From the NCBI GenBank assembly GCA_946478635.1, contig CAMLCX010000078.1, forward strand, positions 1 to 13,749: 13,749 bases of DNA. Direction: 5' to 3'. This document shows positions 7,245-13,582 of this stretch, one piece after another. The stretch's first letter is position 1. Each line of letters begins with the position of its first letter. The notes under the pieces were generated by a model. It was not told the origin of the DNA, searched no databases, and saw nothing but the letters and a program-made list of their open reading frames with translations. The position numbers and the translations under genes are program-made. Source of the stretch: an uncultured Pseudomonadota bacterium (GTDB lineage: Bacteria; Desulfobacterota_B; Binatia; UBA9968).

Positions 7245-8285
7245 ATGACGCGCCCGAAAGTCATCGACGCCGATGGCCATATCTATGAAAACCACGAAGA
7301 GATAGAGGAATACTTCGAAGGCAAGTATCGCGGCATGCGGCGCGCGCGCGCCTACGCTTTGTTCCCCTCTTTAGACGGTTGGCCGCGCGGGTTGGGGGCG
7401 GGGCGTCCCGATAAAGTCACCGAAACGCGACCCGAGGACGTGATCAAGTTCGTCGACAACATGGGACTCGAGAGCACCGTGCTTTATCCCACCGCGGCTC
7501 TCGCCATCGGTTTAGTGCAAGATCCGCATTGGGCTTGTTCGCTAGCGCGCGCTTATAATAATTGGTTTCACACGCGCTACAGAAAAAAGGACTCGCGCCT
7601 CAAAGGCGTCGCCGTCCTGCCCGTGCAAAATCCTCAGGCCGCTGCTGAAGAGCTGCGCTACGCCGTGGAGAAACTCGACATGGTCGGGGCATTTCTCCCA
7701 TCCGCCATGGTCGCGAACAAAGCCTTCGGCCACCCGGATTACCAGCCAATCTTTCGCGCCGCCGAAGAGCTCGGTGTGCCCCTCGGCATTCACGGCGCGC
7801 CGAGTCGCGGGTTCGGCTTTGATTTTTTCGAAGACCAAGGTCAAGTCCACGCCCTGGAACATCCCTTTCCGCTGATGATTCAATTTACCAGCATTGTTTG
7901 CGACGGCGTGTTGGAAAAGTTTCCGCGCCTGAAGCTCGCCTTTCTCGAAGCGGGTTGCGGCTGGCTCCCCTACATGATGGATCGTCTGGATTACGAGTAC
8001 GAAACCCGCGGCGGCCGCTCCTTTCCCAATATGAAGAAAAAACCCAGTGCCTACGTGAAGGACTGCCCGGTCTACGTCACTTGCGAACCGGAAGAAACCT
8101 CTTTGGCCTACGTCACCCAAGTGATCGGCGCGGACCGGCTCATGTTTCCGTCCGATTATCCGCACGAGCGCGTTTACGGTGAATTTCTTAAAGACATCCC
8201 CGAGCTGCTTGCCCGCCGGGAGTTAACGGATTCGACAAAGCAGAAAATCCTTTACGACAATGCCAAGACGTTTTACCGGATTTAG
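7245..8285 (+). CDS. Amidohydrolase 2 family metal-dependent hydrolase/decarboxylase (paralogue B)
   Basis: A 346-residue TIM-barrel enzyme, paralogous to the divergent gene at 5995-7080. Metal and catalytic positions match: DADGH (Asp10, His12), His183 in GIHGA, Glu235 in FLEAG, and Asp304 in FPSDYPHE. The segment GFGFDFFEDQGQVHALEHPF differs from the paralogue's GLGMDYLTPYAPINGLGHPF, so substrate pockets probably differ. The start is the ATG at 7245, giving MTRPKVIDADGH, which aligns with MTRNGIPVIDGDGH of paralogue A; a G-run at about 7230-7236 could serve as ribosome binding site. An earlier TTG start is possible but lies inside the promoter. The stop codon overlaps the left end of a repeat element. 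A single ancestral gene duplication followed by inversion is one explanation of the divergent pair. Confidence 0.9.
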   Translation: MTRPKVIDADGHIYENHEEIEEYFEGKYRGMRRARAYALFPSLDGWPRGLGAGRPDKVTETRPEDVIKFVDNMGLESTVLYPTAALAIGLVQDPHWACSLARAYNNWFHTRYRKKDSRLKGVAVLPVQNPQAAAEELRYAVEKLDMVGAFLPSAMVANKAFGHPDYQPIFRAAEELGVPLGIHGAPSRGFGFDFFEDQGQVHALEHPFPLMIQFTSIVCDGVLEKFPRLKLAFLEAGCGWLPYMMDRLDYEYETRGGRSFPNMKKKPSAYVKDCPVYVTCEPEETSLAYVTQVIGADRLMFPSDYPHERVYGEFLKDIPELLARRELTDSTKQKILYDNAKTFYRI

Positions 8286-8395
8286 CAGACTGCTGAAAAA
8301 GACTTATATGCCGATTGCCCTGAGCATGGTCGAAGGGTGCGCTCAATCGTCTCAGAGATATTTTTGAGCAGCCTGCAAAATTTGAGTTTTCAGCA
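8284..8395. repeat. MITE-like inverted-repeat element after paralogue B
   Basis: GCAGACTGCTGAAAAA (8285-8300) is repeated in inverted form as TTTTTGAGCAGCCTGC (8361-8376), 14 of 16 matching. A second perfect nine-base pair, TGCTGAAAA (8291-8299) with TTTTCAGCA (8387-8395), extends the symmetry. Between them lies CCCTGAGCATGGTCGAAGGG (8318-8337), which resembles an imperfect palindrome I recall as widely dispersed in environmental bacterial genomes. There is no reading frame inside. The element begins within the stop codon of the amidohydrolase. A non-autonomous mobile element or REP-type repeat cluster is the likely explanation; it may also fold in RNA and act as a 3' end. Confidence 0.5.
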
Positions 8396-8402
8396 AACTA
8401 TT

Positions 8403-8507
8403 AGCCTAGGGGGGAATAGGCTGACGATGGTGCGTTCATGCGTCGTGTAGAGGCAAGCATGTGTGCCTGCCCTGCATCAAACGGCAACCACAAGGGGCGT
8501 TGCCCCT
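8403..8507. repeat. Cluster of short hairpin-forming palindromes (REP-like)
   Basis: Three stems follow each other: AGCCTA (8403-8408) with TAGGCT (8417-8422); AGGCA (8451-8455) with TGCCT (8464-8468); and AGGGGC (8493-8498) with GCCCCT (8502-8507) around a GTT loop. The last one resembles the GTAGGGGC...GCCCCTAC repeats I know from deltaproteobacterial-type genomes. They fill the gap before the chimeric pseudogene and end 19 bases before its start codon. Confidence 0.45.
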
Positions 8508-8525
8508 ACATCGAAGAGGAACAAT

Positions 8526-8692
8526 ATGATGCATTCGGTAGCAAAGCGATTTATATTCCTTGTCCTTTTGTGCTTCCCGACTTCTTCATTCGCCCAGGAT
8601 GCTAAACTCATCGAAGCGCCTAAAAAAGACGGGTCGCTTGGTCGTCTACGGCACCATGCAATCCGACATTTTCGAGCTGCTGCAGAAGTCTT
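8526..8692 (+). pseudogene. 5' remnant of ABC transporter substrate-binding protein
   Basis: The start ATG has AGAGGAA about six bases upstream and encodes a clean signal peptide (MMHSVAKRFIFLVLLCFPTS, then SFAQ) followed by DAKLIEAPKKDG, the usual mature N-terminus of iron(III)- or NMT1-type substrate-binding proteins. Near 8630 the frame shifts: the +1 frame continues as GRLVVYGTMQSDIFELLQKS, which is the expected family sequence, and then stops at TAA (8691-8693). About 55 of the roughly 320 residues expected remain. The rest of the gene is missing, replaced by the end of an unrelated gene. Read without the shift, it yields a 58-residue peptide ending at 8702 that may still be secreted. 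Confidence 0.75.
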
Positions 8693-8912
8693 AAACTCGT
8701 AGGTGATCAGTTTTTGGCGCGCGTCTATCGAATGGTCAATCGACGCTTTCACCTTGACGAGTGGGACTCGAGCATCTTTCGCAAACTGGAAACCCTCGAA
8801 AGCATTTACGAGAAAATCTCCAACCAGGCCTCGAACCGTCGCATGGAGATCCTGGAATGGGTGATCATCTTTCTGATTTGCATTTTCCATCGCCCTCGAG
8901 TTTATCCATTAA
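8690..8912 (+). pseudogene. 3' remnant of DUF155/RMD1 (YagE)-family protein
   Basis: In one frame, codons from about 8690 read LKLVGDQFLARVYRMVNRRF, then HLDEWDSSIFRKLETLESIY, then EKISNQASNRRMEILEWVII. This is the typical C-terminal part of the DUF155/RMD1 family, including the coiled-coil-like helix and the start of the terminal membrane segment. Around 8876-8885 a further frameshift seems to occur: the next frame gives FSIALEFIH and a stop at 8910-8912, completing the expected hydrophobic end. The N-terminal three quarters of the gene is absent. The fragment directly abuts the substrate-binding protein remnant, so a deletion between two genes is the simplest origin. Confidence 0.7.
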
Positions 8913-9245
8913 CGACGGGCAGAGCCCGCCCACCGCCACTGAAAGTGCCGCAGCTTCTAGGTTTGAAGATATACTTCAAGCCGCCAACAGGTGCCCATCC
9001 AACCCGGTATCCCCAAAGCCCTTTACCGATCGTTTATCCGTCAATAGTCAGCACAGCAGATTGCTTGGTGAAATTCCGCGAATGTGTCCGCGCCAAATCG
9101 CCGCTTCATCCGAATAATTCGAAATCGCCGCGCAGGCACTAAAGGACTTTATCGGCGATTCCGGACCGAGAATTAACAGCGCGTTCATCTGCCGGTAACC
9201 TCCACGCCGATAACATCGGGGCGAATTCAAATTAAGGAGGACCCT
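8913..9245. other. Intergenic region with palindromes, possible eroded coding sequence
   Basis: About 330 bases with no secure gene. One plus-strand frame stays open to a stop at 9115-9117 and reads plausibly in its last 70 codons (for example SRFEDILQAANRCPSNPV), but has no credible start; it may be the eroded end of another gene. TTGAAG (8963-8968) pairs with CTTCAA (8974-8979). AATCGCCG (9123-9130) pairs with CGGCGATT (9153-9160), and the same AAATCGCCG word also occurs at 9095-9103, so a hairpin or repeated operator upstream of the next gene is possible. CGAATAATTCG at 9111-9121 is an 11-base palindrome. I found no convincing -35/-10 pair. Confidence 0.4.
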
Positions 9246-9782
9246 ATGCAGAAAGTAAATCTCGGTTCCGTGATCGAGCAAGCGATCACCAGAGTCACGC
9301 AAAACCGCATCGGCGAAAAGCCGCCGGTGTTTGTAACGCTTTCGCCCGCGCTTACGCAGGTGCCGTGGAACGATTCCGCGCTAAAACAGTTTTTACAATT
9401 TTTTCTCTACGAATCTCTGCTCACGAGCGACGCCAATGCCGCCATCGAAATTTCGCTGCGGCGTCGTTCCTTGCTCAAGGACCTCACGGCGTTTGTCGGC
9501 ATTCAGCCATCCTACTGGGTGCAGCTGCGCATTTCCGGTCGGGGTCTGAAGATAGCTGAGAACCACATCGAGGACCTGTTCAGTGAAGTTGGTTACCGCT
9601 GCGAGGAGTGGGTCGGCATGGAGGGCTCGAACGCGCGGCTGGGAATTTTCGGCGCCATCGATGCGCCAAAGCTCAAGATGGTGTTCTGCCTGGAGTCGAC
9701 GCGCCACCGTCTCAAGTGCGACGTGCTACTTCCCGTGCAGGACAACCGGCCGGTTCCCTGTCAGGTCGATAATGCCGCCTGA
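9246..9782 (+). CDS. Degenerate Bergerat-fold (HATPase-like) protein
   Basis: A 178-residue soluble protein that resembles only the catalytic ATP-binding half of a histidine kinase. It opens with VNLGSVIEQAITRV, like the linker and first helix of HATPase domains, then VFVTLSPALTQVPWNDSALK and QFLQFFLYESLLTSDANAAI, matching the position of the N-box helix. Later come VQLRISGRGLKI at the place of the G1 box and CDVLLPV as the closing strand. The N-box asparagine is absent (FFLYESLL), and the DxGxG aspartate is replaced (R-I-S-G-R-G, residues 95-100), so ATP binding by the usual route is unlikely. Dead CA domains of this kind occur in Spo0B and ChpT phosphotransferases. AAGGAGG (9234-9240) five bases before the ATG gives strong translation. 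This assignment is by eye and could be wrong at family level. Confidence 0.6.
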   Translation: MQKVNLGSVIEQAITRVTQNRIGEKPPVFVTLSPALTQVPWNDSALKQFLQFFLYESLLTSDANAAIEISLRRRSLLKDLTAFVGIQPSYWVQLRISGRGLKIAENHIEDLFSEVGYRCEEWVGMEGSNARLGIFGAIDAPKLKMVFCLESTRHRLKCDVLLPVQDNRPVPCQVDNAA

Positions 9783-9828
9783 AGTTGTTAACAGACAAAT
9801 GACCGTCCCGTCATGCGTTACTCACAAC

Positions 9829-9846
9829 GAGGCACGATAATGCCTC
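9829..9846 (+). other. Stem-loop ahead of the usp gene
   Basis: GAGGCA (9829-9834) and TGCCTC (9841-9846) form a perfect six-pair stem with a six-base loop. It ends 13 bases before the GGAGG of the next gene and has no T-tract, so it is not a standard terminator; an mRNA processing or translation-control element is possible. Confidence 0.3.
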
Positions 9847-9868
9847 TTAGCTTAATACTGGAGGTTCT

Positions 9869-10411
9869 ATGAAACATTTGAGCAAAATTCTGGTACCGAC
9901 CGACCTCTCCGAACATTCCCGGCGCGCTTTGTCCTATGGCTGCGCGTTATCGGCGGAAGATGGCGCAGTCCTGCTGATCTTGCATGTCGCCAATGAAATG
10001 AACGCGTGGGAGTATTATTCCGACGATCGGCCTTTTGCGGGTTTCCACGGTAACAAGTGGCCGGCGGATCGCATCTTGTCGGAAGCGAGTCTCGATCTAA
10101 TCCACTTTTTGGAACCGAATAGGGATGAACTGAAAACGGTGGCCAACGCCACCAAACGCGTGGTGCTCGGTGCCGTGGCAAGTCAAATTGCCGCGCTGGC
10201 GGAAAAAGAGAAGGTGGACCTTATCGTGATGTCGCCACGGCGCCAACGGCCGCTGCGCCATCGTCTCTTTGGCTCCGTCACCGATACGGTAACTCGCATA
10301 AGCCCCTGTCCCGTTTTGTCGATCACGGCACCGTTACCCTCAAGACCCTGGCGCGGCAAGTTGGTCCCGTGGTTTCGGTCCGAGCCGCGTCGCGGAATGG
10401 CGTCGATCTGA
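9869..10411 (+). CDS. Universal stress protein (UspA) family, degenerate nucleotide motif
   Basis: A 180-residue protein with a UspA fold: the first strand KILVPTDLSEHSRRAL (Asp12 conserved), a central strand VLLILHV, then KVDLIVMS and the C-terminal GSVTDTVTRISPCPVLSI. In ATP-binding members the last loop reads G-x2-G-x9-G-S; here the first two glycines are replaced (Ser122 and Arg125 in MSPRRQRPLRHRLFGS), leaving only Gly135-Ser136. It is therefore probably of the non-ATP-binding type or binds another ligand. A basic tail of about 28 residues (PSRPWRGKLVPWFRSEPRRG) extends past the domain. GGAGG (9860-9864) lies four bases before the ATG. It lies between the HATPase-like gene and psiE on the same strand, as part of a stress-themed run. 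Confidence 0.85.
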   Translation: MKHLSKILVPTDLSEHSRRALSYGCALSAEDGAVLLILHVANEMNAWEYYSDDRPFAGFHGNKWPADRILSEASLDLIHFLEPNRDELKTVANATKRVVLGAVASQIAALAEKEKVDLIVMSPRRQRPLRHRLFGSVTDTVTRISPCPVLSITAPLPSRPWRGKLVPWFRSEPRRGMASI

Positions 10412-10468
10412 GGCCGATCGTCCAGTTATTAGAAAATCGATCGTCGTCTGAGTCGAGGTACCAAGCTC

Positions 10469-11014
10469 ATGCTATTCGCCGCCGTCTCTACACAATGGCA
10501 TCACTTCGATGCCATGAAGTTTTTCAACCAGGTCATCGATCTGATCTTCAAGGTTCTTATATTATTCGTTTTGCTCGCGCTTGCGATGGGTCTGATCAAG
10601 ATGTTCCTGGAAGTGTGGAATATAATGGTCGTTAACGATCTTAAGGAGGCCTTCGAATTTGTCGTAACTCACCTGCTCACGTTTTTTATTATCTTGGAAC
10701 TTTTCAAAAGTCTCGTGGAGTATTTTCGCGAACACCGCCTCAAACTGACCTTTATCGTGGACGCGACACTGGTGTTTATCCTCCGTGAAGTCATGATCGG
10801 GCTCTACCAGCATCAAAATTCGCCATTGCAAATTTGCGCCCTTTCCCTGTTGGCCTTTGTCCTTGGCGGGTTGCGCACGCTGGCGATTATTTATTCGCCC
10901 ATGGAACGCAAGATGGTGGATAGTTTTCACGGCGATAAAAGTCCGGCTGCGCAGCGCCCACCCGAGGAACCGCAATCCGACAGAAGGATGGTCAAAGTCG
11001 CCGCGCTCCAGTAA
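10469..11014 (+). CDS. psiE: PsiE-family (phosphate-starvation-inducible) membrane protein
   Basis: A 181-residue integral membrane protein with four predicted segments (about residues 24-50, 64-83, 92-112, 119-142), the PsiE layout. Characteristic are the acidic LFKSLVEYFREHRLKLTFIV loop after helix two, the LREVMI motif, and GLRTLAIIYSP after helix four. The family is named after a phosphate-starvation gene of E. coli; its biochemical role is not known. The start at 10469 has a GAGG about ten bases upstream, better than the internal ATG at 10514. A hydrophilic C-terminal tail of about 35 residues follows the last helix. The next gene starts six bases after its stop, so the two are probably translationally linked. 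Confidence 0.8.
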   Translation: MLFAAVSTQWHHFDAMKFFNQVIDLIFKVLILFVLLALAMGLIKMFLEVWNIMVVNDLKEAFEFVVTHLLTFFIILELFKSLVEYFREHRLKLTFIVDATLVFILREVMIGLYQHQNSPLQICALSLLAFVLGGLRTLAIIYSPMERKMVDSFHGDKSPAAQRPPEEPQSDRRMVKVAALQ

Positions 11015-11020
11015 CTGACC

Positions 11021-11389
11021 ATGGCGTCAAAAAATAATCGCGTGCCCTCTCTAGTTCCGCGCCGCCTTCCTCGAGCTCGGAGGAGAAACAACCGAGTAGC
11101 GGGATTGGAGCGACTGGCGCACCAAATGGCCAATCAAATCACGGTCATCAACCTGACTTGTTTCAAGCTTTCCACGATTCTGAAAAATGCCGGGGCAGCC
11201 GTAAACGCCGATATCGAACGGTTGGAGAAAGCCGTTAGCGAAATGAACGTCCTGGTCGAAATACTTTCTCACCTCGAAGAGCAAGCCGCCGCCCCAAGCA
11301 TTGCCGCGAGTCCGAATGTCGCGGTAATAGCGAACACTATGCCCGCGAATGTTTATCCGCTGTTTGAAACCAAGAAAAACAACGCCTAA
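11021..11389 (+). CDS. Small protein resembling a histidine-kinase DHp helical hairpin
   Basis: A 122-residue protein. After a very basic N-terminus (about residues 4-25) comes ERLAHQMANQITVINLTCFK (30-49), which resembles an H-box helix: His34 followed four residues later by Asn38, then a hydrophobic TVI as in AHDFNNLLTVI of kinases. A second helix, ADIERLEKAVSEMNVLVEIL, would complete an antiparallel hairpin, ending at LSHLEEQ (about 88). The last 35 residues are alanine/proline-rich and probably disordered. No ATP-binding domain is attached. The gene follows psiE by six bases without a recognisable ribosome binding site, suggesting translational coupling. A phosphotransfer (HPt/DHp) role is inference; a plain coiled-coil protein is the alternative. 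Confidence 0.5.
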   Translation: MASKNNRVPSLVPRRLPRARRRNNRVAGLERLAHQMANQITVINLTCFKLSTILKNAGAAVNADIERLEKAVSEMNVLVEILSHLEEQAAAPSIAASPNVAVIANTMPANVYPLFETKKNNA

Positions 11390-11556
11390 AAAACACCTGG
11401 GTCATCTTCTACAATTCGCTGGTCGTGCCTTGCAAAGCGGTGGTTTGTGCACGATTCTGTCTTAAGATCGTTAATCTAAACTTCATGGGAATTTAATTAA
11501 TTCGTAACGATCCTCCCGCCGAGGTCTTTTAGTTATATGATAGGAGATCTGAGATA
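11390..11556. promoter_or_regulatory. AT-rich leader upstream of ppx, likely promoter region
   Basis: This 167-base gap is noticeably more AT-rich than its neighbours between 11455 and 11510 (runs such as TTAATCTAAA and ATTTAATTAATT), which is typical of a promoter in a GC-rich genome. The best -35/-10 pair I find (TTGCAA 11430-11435, GATTCT 11453-11458, 17-base spacer) is weak. No terminator with a T-tract follows the upstream gene. Confidence 0.35.
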
Positions 11557-13107
11557 GTGGCTAATCATTTTGCAGTCGTCGATGCCGGCAGCAATGCGCT
11601 GCGCTGGCAAATCGCCGCGGTCGATCACCCGAAGCATTATCGAATCGTCGCGCAGGACCGCCAGCCCGTGCGTCTCGGCCAAAAAGTATTTGAGACCGGC
11701 AAGCTCGATCCTCAAGCCGCAGAAGCGGCCCTGCAAGTTTTCAAGGACTTCAAGAGCGTTGCCGATCGCTACCGGGTGAAAACGATCCGCGCCGTCGGGA
11801 CCAGCGCGCTGCGCGAGGCCTCCGACAGGGGAAAATTCATCAACCGGGCCAAGTCCGCCGGCGTTCCCCTTGAGGTCTTGTCGGAACGTGACGAAGCCCG
11901 ATTGATCAGCCTCGGGATTATGAGCGGTTTGCGTTTTCATCTGCCGCTCGGCCTGTTTCTCGACATCGGCGGCGGCAGCGTCGAGATTACCGTCGCCAAT
12001 CCCACGAACACCTTTTGTTTGTTCAGCCTGCCCTTGGGCGCGGTGCGCCTAACCGAGCATTTCCTGAGCGTCGATCCGCCGCGCTCCAAGGAGCTCAAGG
12101 ACTTGCGGGAGCATGCCAGAAAACAGTTCAAGCGTGTGAGCCGTCGCATCCAAAAGGAAAAGTTTACCATGGCCTTCGGCAGCGGCGGCACGGTGACGGC
12201 TCTCGCCGAGACCGACATGCGCTCCGGTCGCGACGGTAAAGACTCAACGTTGCTGGTGCTGCGCCGCCAACGTCTGAAGACTTTGCTTGACCTTCTCGTT
12301 GCGCGGCCGGCCGCCGAGCGTGCGCAAATGATCAGCGGCGATCCTAAACGCGCCGACATCATCGTGGCCGGCGGCACGGTTCTGCATGAATTCATGTCGG
12401 CCATCGAACTCGACTATCTGTTTGTCTCACGAAGAGGCCTACGCGACGGCTTGATGGTCGATCTCTTGCAACGGTCTTATCCAGGCTCCGGCGTGTGGCA
12501 TTCGGACGCGGATCGGGCCGAATCGCTGGAGCAGGTGTCCCAGAAATACTCCTATGACGTCGCTCATTCCCAGCACGTCAGCCAGCTCGCGCTCAACCTT
12601 TTTTTTCAACTGCAGCCGCTGCACAAGCTTTCCGAGAAGTATGCGAGCATCCTGCACGCCGCGGCGCGGCTGCACGATATCGGACTATTCATCGCGGACA
12701 GCAAGCACCACAAACATTCCTACTATCTGATCAAAAGCTCCGGCATGAAGTCATTCAACAAGCTCGATTTGGAACTGGTCGCCAATATCGCGCGCTATCA
12801 CCGTAAAGCGCACCCGAGTCAAAAACATCTGGGCTTCAGTCAACTGTCGCCGGTGGACCAGGATGTCGTGCGCAAGCTCAGCGCGATCGTGCGCGTTGCC
12901 GATGCGCTGGACTTTCGCCGCGAGCAGCGCGTAGAGTCCGTCACTTGCACGATCAATAAATCTAAAACATTGACGATCTCGACGGCTGCGGCGGCGCATG
13001 TTTCGATCACGGAAGAGATCGAACGCGCTGAAAAAAAAGGCAGGCTGCTTCAGGAAGTCTTCAATATCGATCTGGTGATGCAAAAAGGCAAAAACAACCG
13101 ATCGTGA
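11557..13107 (+). CDS. ppx: Ppx/GppA exopolyphosphatase/ppGppase with C-terminal HD domain
   Basis: Cytoplasmic phosphatase of 516 residues, the size of long Ppx proteins. The ASKHA core shows phosphate loop 1 DAGSNALR (9-16), GTSALREA (81-88), the acidic SERDEAR loop (109-115, general base region), phosphate loop 2 LDIGGGSVEIT (135-145), and GSGGT (208-212). The second half is an HD-type helical domain: LHDIG (372-376), a His-rich HHKHSYYLI stretch (384-392), RYHRK (413-417), and RVADALD (446-452). Reactions in the family are processive release of phosphate from polyphosphate and hydrolysis of pppGpp. It starts at GTG, with TAGGAG (11541-11546) ten bases upstream. The gene is followed by an ArsC-like protein and a SixA gene, a run that fits phosphate metabolism. 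Ppx versus GppA cannot be decided by eye. Confidence 0.9.
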   Translation: MANHFAVVDAGSNALRWQIAAVDHPKHYRIVAQDRQPVRLGQKVFETGKLDPQAAEAALQVFKDFKSVADRYRVKTIRAVGTSALREASDRGKFINRAKSAGVPLEVLSERDEARLISLGIMSGLRFHLPLGLFLDIGGGSVEITVANPTNTFCLFSLPLGAVRLTEHFLSVDPPRSKELKDLREHARKQFKRVSRRIQKEKFTMAFGSGGTVTALAETDMRSGRDGKDSTLLVLRRQRLKTLLDLLVARPAAERAQMISGDPKRADIIVAGGTVLHEFMSAIELDYLFVSRRGLRDGLMVDLLQRSYPGSGVWHSDADRAESLEQVSQKYSYDVAHSQHVSQLALNLFFQLQPLHKLSEKYASILHAAARLHDIGLFIADSKHHKHSYYLIKSSGMKSFNKLDLELVANIARYHRKAHPSQKHLGFSQLSPVDQDVVRKLSAIVRVADALDFRREQRVESVTCTINKSKTLTISTAAAAHVSITEEIERAEKKGRLLQEVFNIDLVMQKGKNNRS

Positions 13108-13125
13108 CCAAGGAGGGACATGCCC

Positions 13126-13572
13126 ATGCGCCGAACAAGCCTCGAAGGAACTGTCCTGTTTCTGTGCCGAGACAACACCTGTCTAAGCCAGATGGCCGAG
13201 GCCTCAGCCAAACACCTCGCCCCGCCGAAAACGCGGGTCTTCAGCGCCGGCGTCAAGCCGGCCGCCATTCCCTTGCGAGTGGTTCAGGCGATGCAAGAGC
13301 TGGGCATCAGTATGAAGGGGCAAAAAAGCAAGGGGTTGGCGGAGGTTCCGATGCAAGAGATCGATCTCGTCATCAGCTTCGATGACGCCCACAAGCAATG
13401 CACCAACCTTCACGGGGTCCGGATAGAGCGCTGGCCGATCGCCGCCACGCCAAGCGCCGATACCGACACGGATCTATCCCTGACTACTATCCGCCGCCGT
13501 CGCGATGAGATCGATAAGCGTGTCTTTGCCCTATTTTTGGACCATTGGCGCAACATTCCGGCAACTTCCTGA
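13126..13572 (+). CDS. ArsC/low-molecular-weight tyrosine phosphatase-like protein lacking the P-loop arginine
   Basis: A 148-residue protein with the fold of low-molecular-weight phosphatases and thioredoxin-coupled arsenate reductases: VLFLCRDNTCLSQMAEA (10-26), VFSAGVKPAAIP, IDLVISFDDAHKQC, and IERWPIAATPS. The active-site loop should read C-x5-R; here it is C14-R-D-N-T-C19-L20, with leucine (codon CTA) at the arginine position. The first resolving cysteine of ArsC (SFDDA instead of a C-x-D type motif) and the aspartate of the DP loop also appear to be missing, while Cys92 remains. The normal reaction is therefore unlikely. AGGAGG (13111-13116) is nine bases from the ATG at 13126 but only three from the ATG at 13120, so the later start is preferred. 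It begins 18 bases after ppx. Confidence 0.8.
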   Translation: MRRTSLEGTVLFLCRDNTCLSQMAEASAKHLAPPKTRVFSAGVKPAAIPLRVVQAMQELGISMKGQKSKGLAEVPMQEIDLVISFDDAHKQCTNLHGVRIERWPIAATPSADTDTDLSLTTIRRRRDEIDKRVFALFLDHWRNIPATS

Positions 13573-13582
13573 ACGGCCGGTC

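Noticed and set aside
8477..8890. Minus-strand open frame of 137 codons across the pseudogene
   Set aside because: It is antisense to two recognisable gene remnants, and the translation resembles no family.
8761..9117. Plus-strand open frame of 118 codons
   Set aside because: Its first part overlaps the DUF155 remnant in another frame and has no credible start. Only the last 70 codons read plausibly, so I mention it as a possible eroded fragment rather than a gene.
11536..11541. TATGAT as a -10 box for ppx
   Set aside because: Transcription would begin after or within the ribosome binding site (11541-11546), and there is no -35 box at the right distance.
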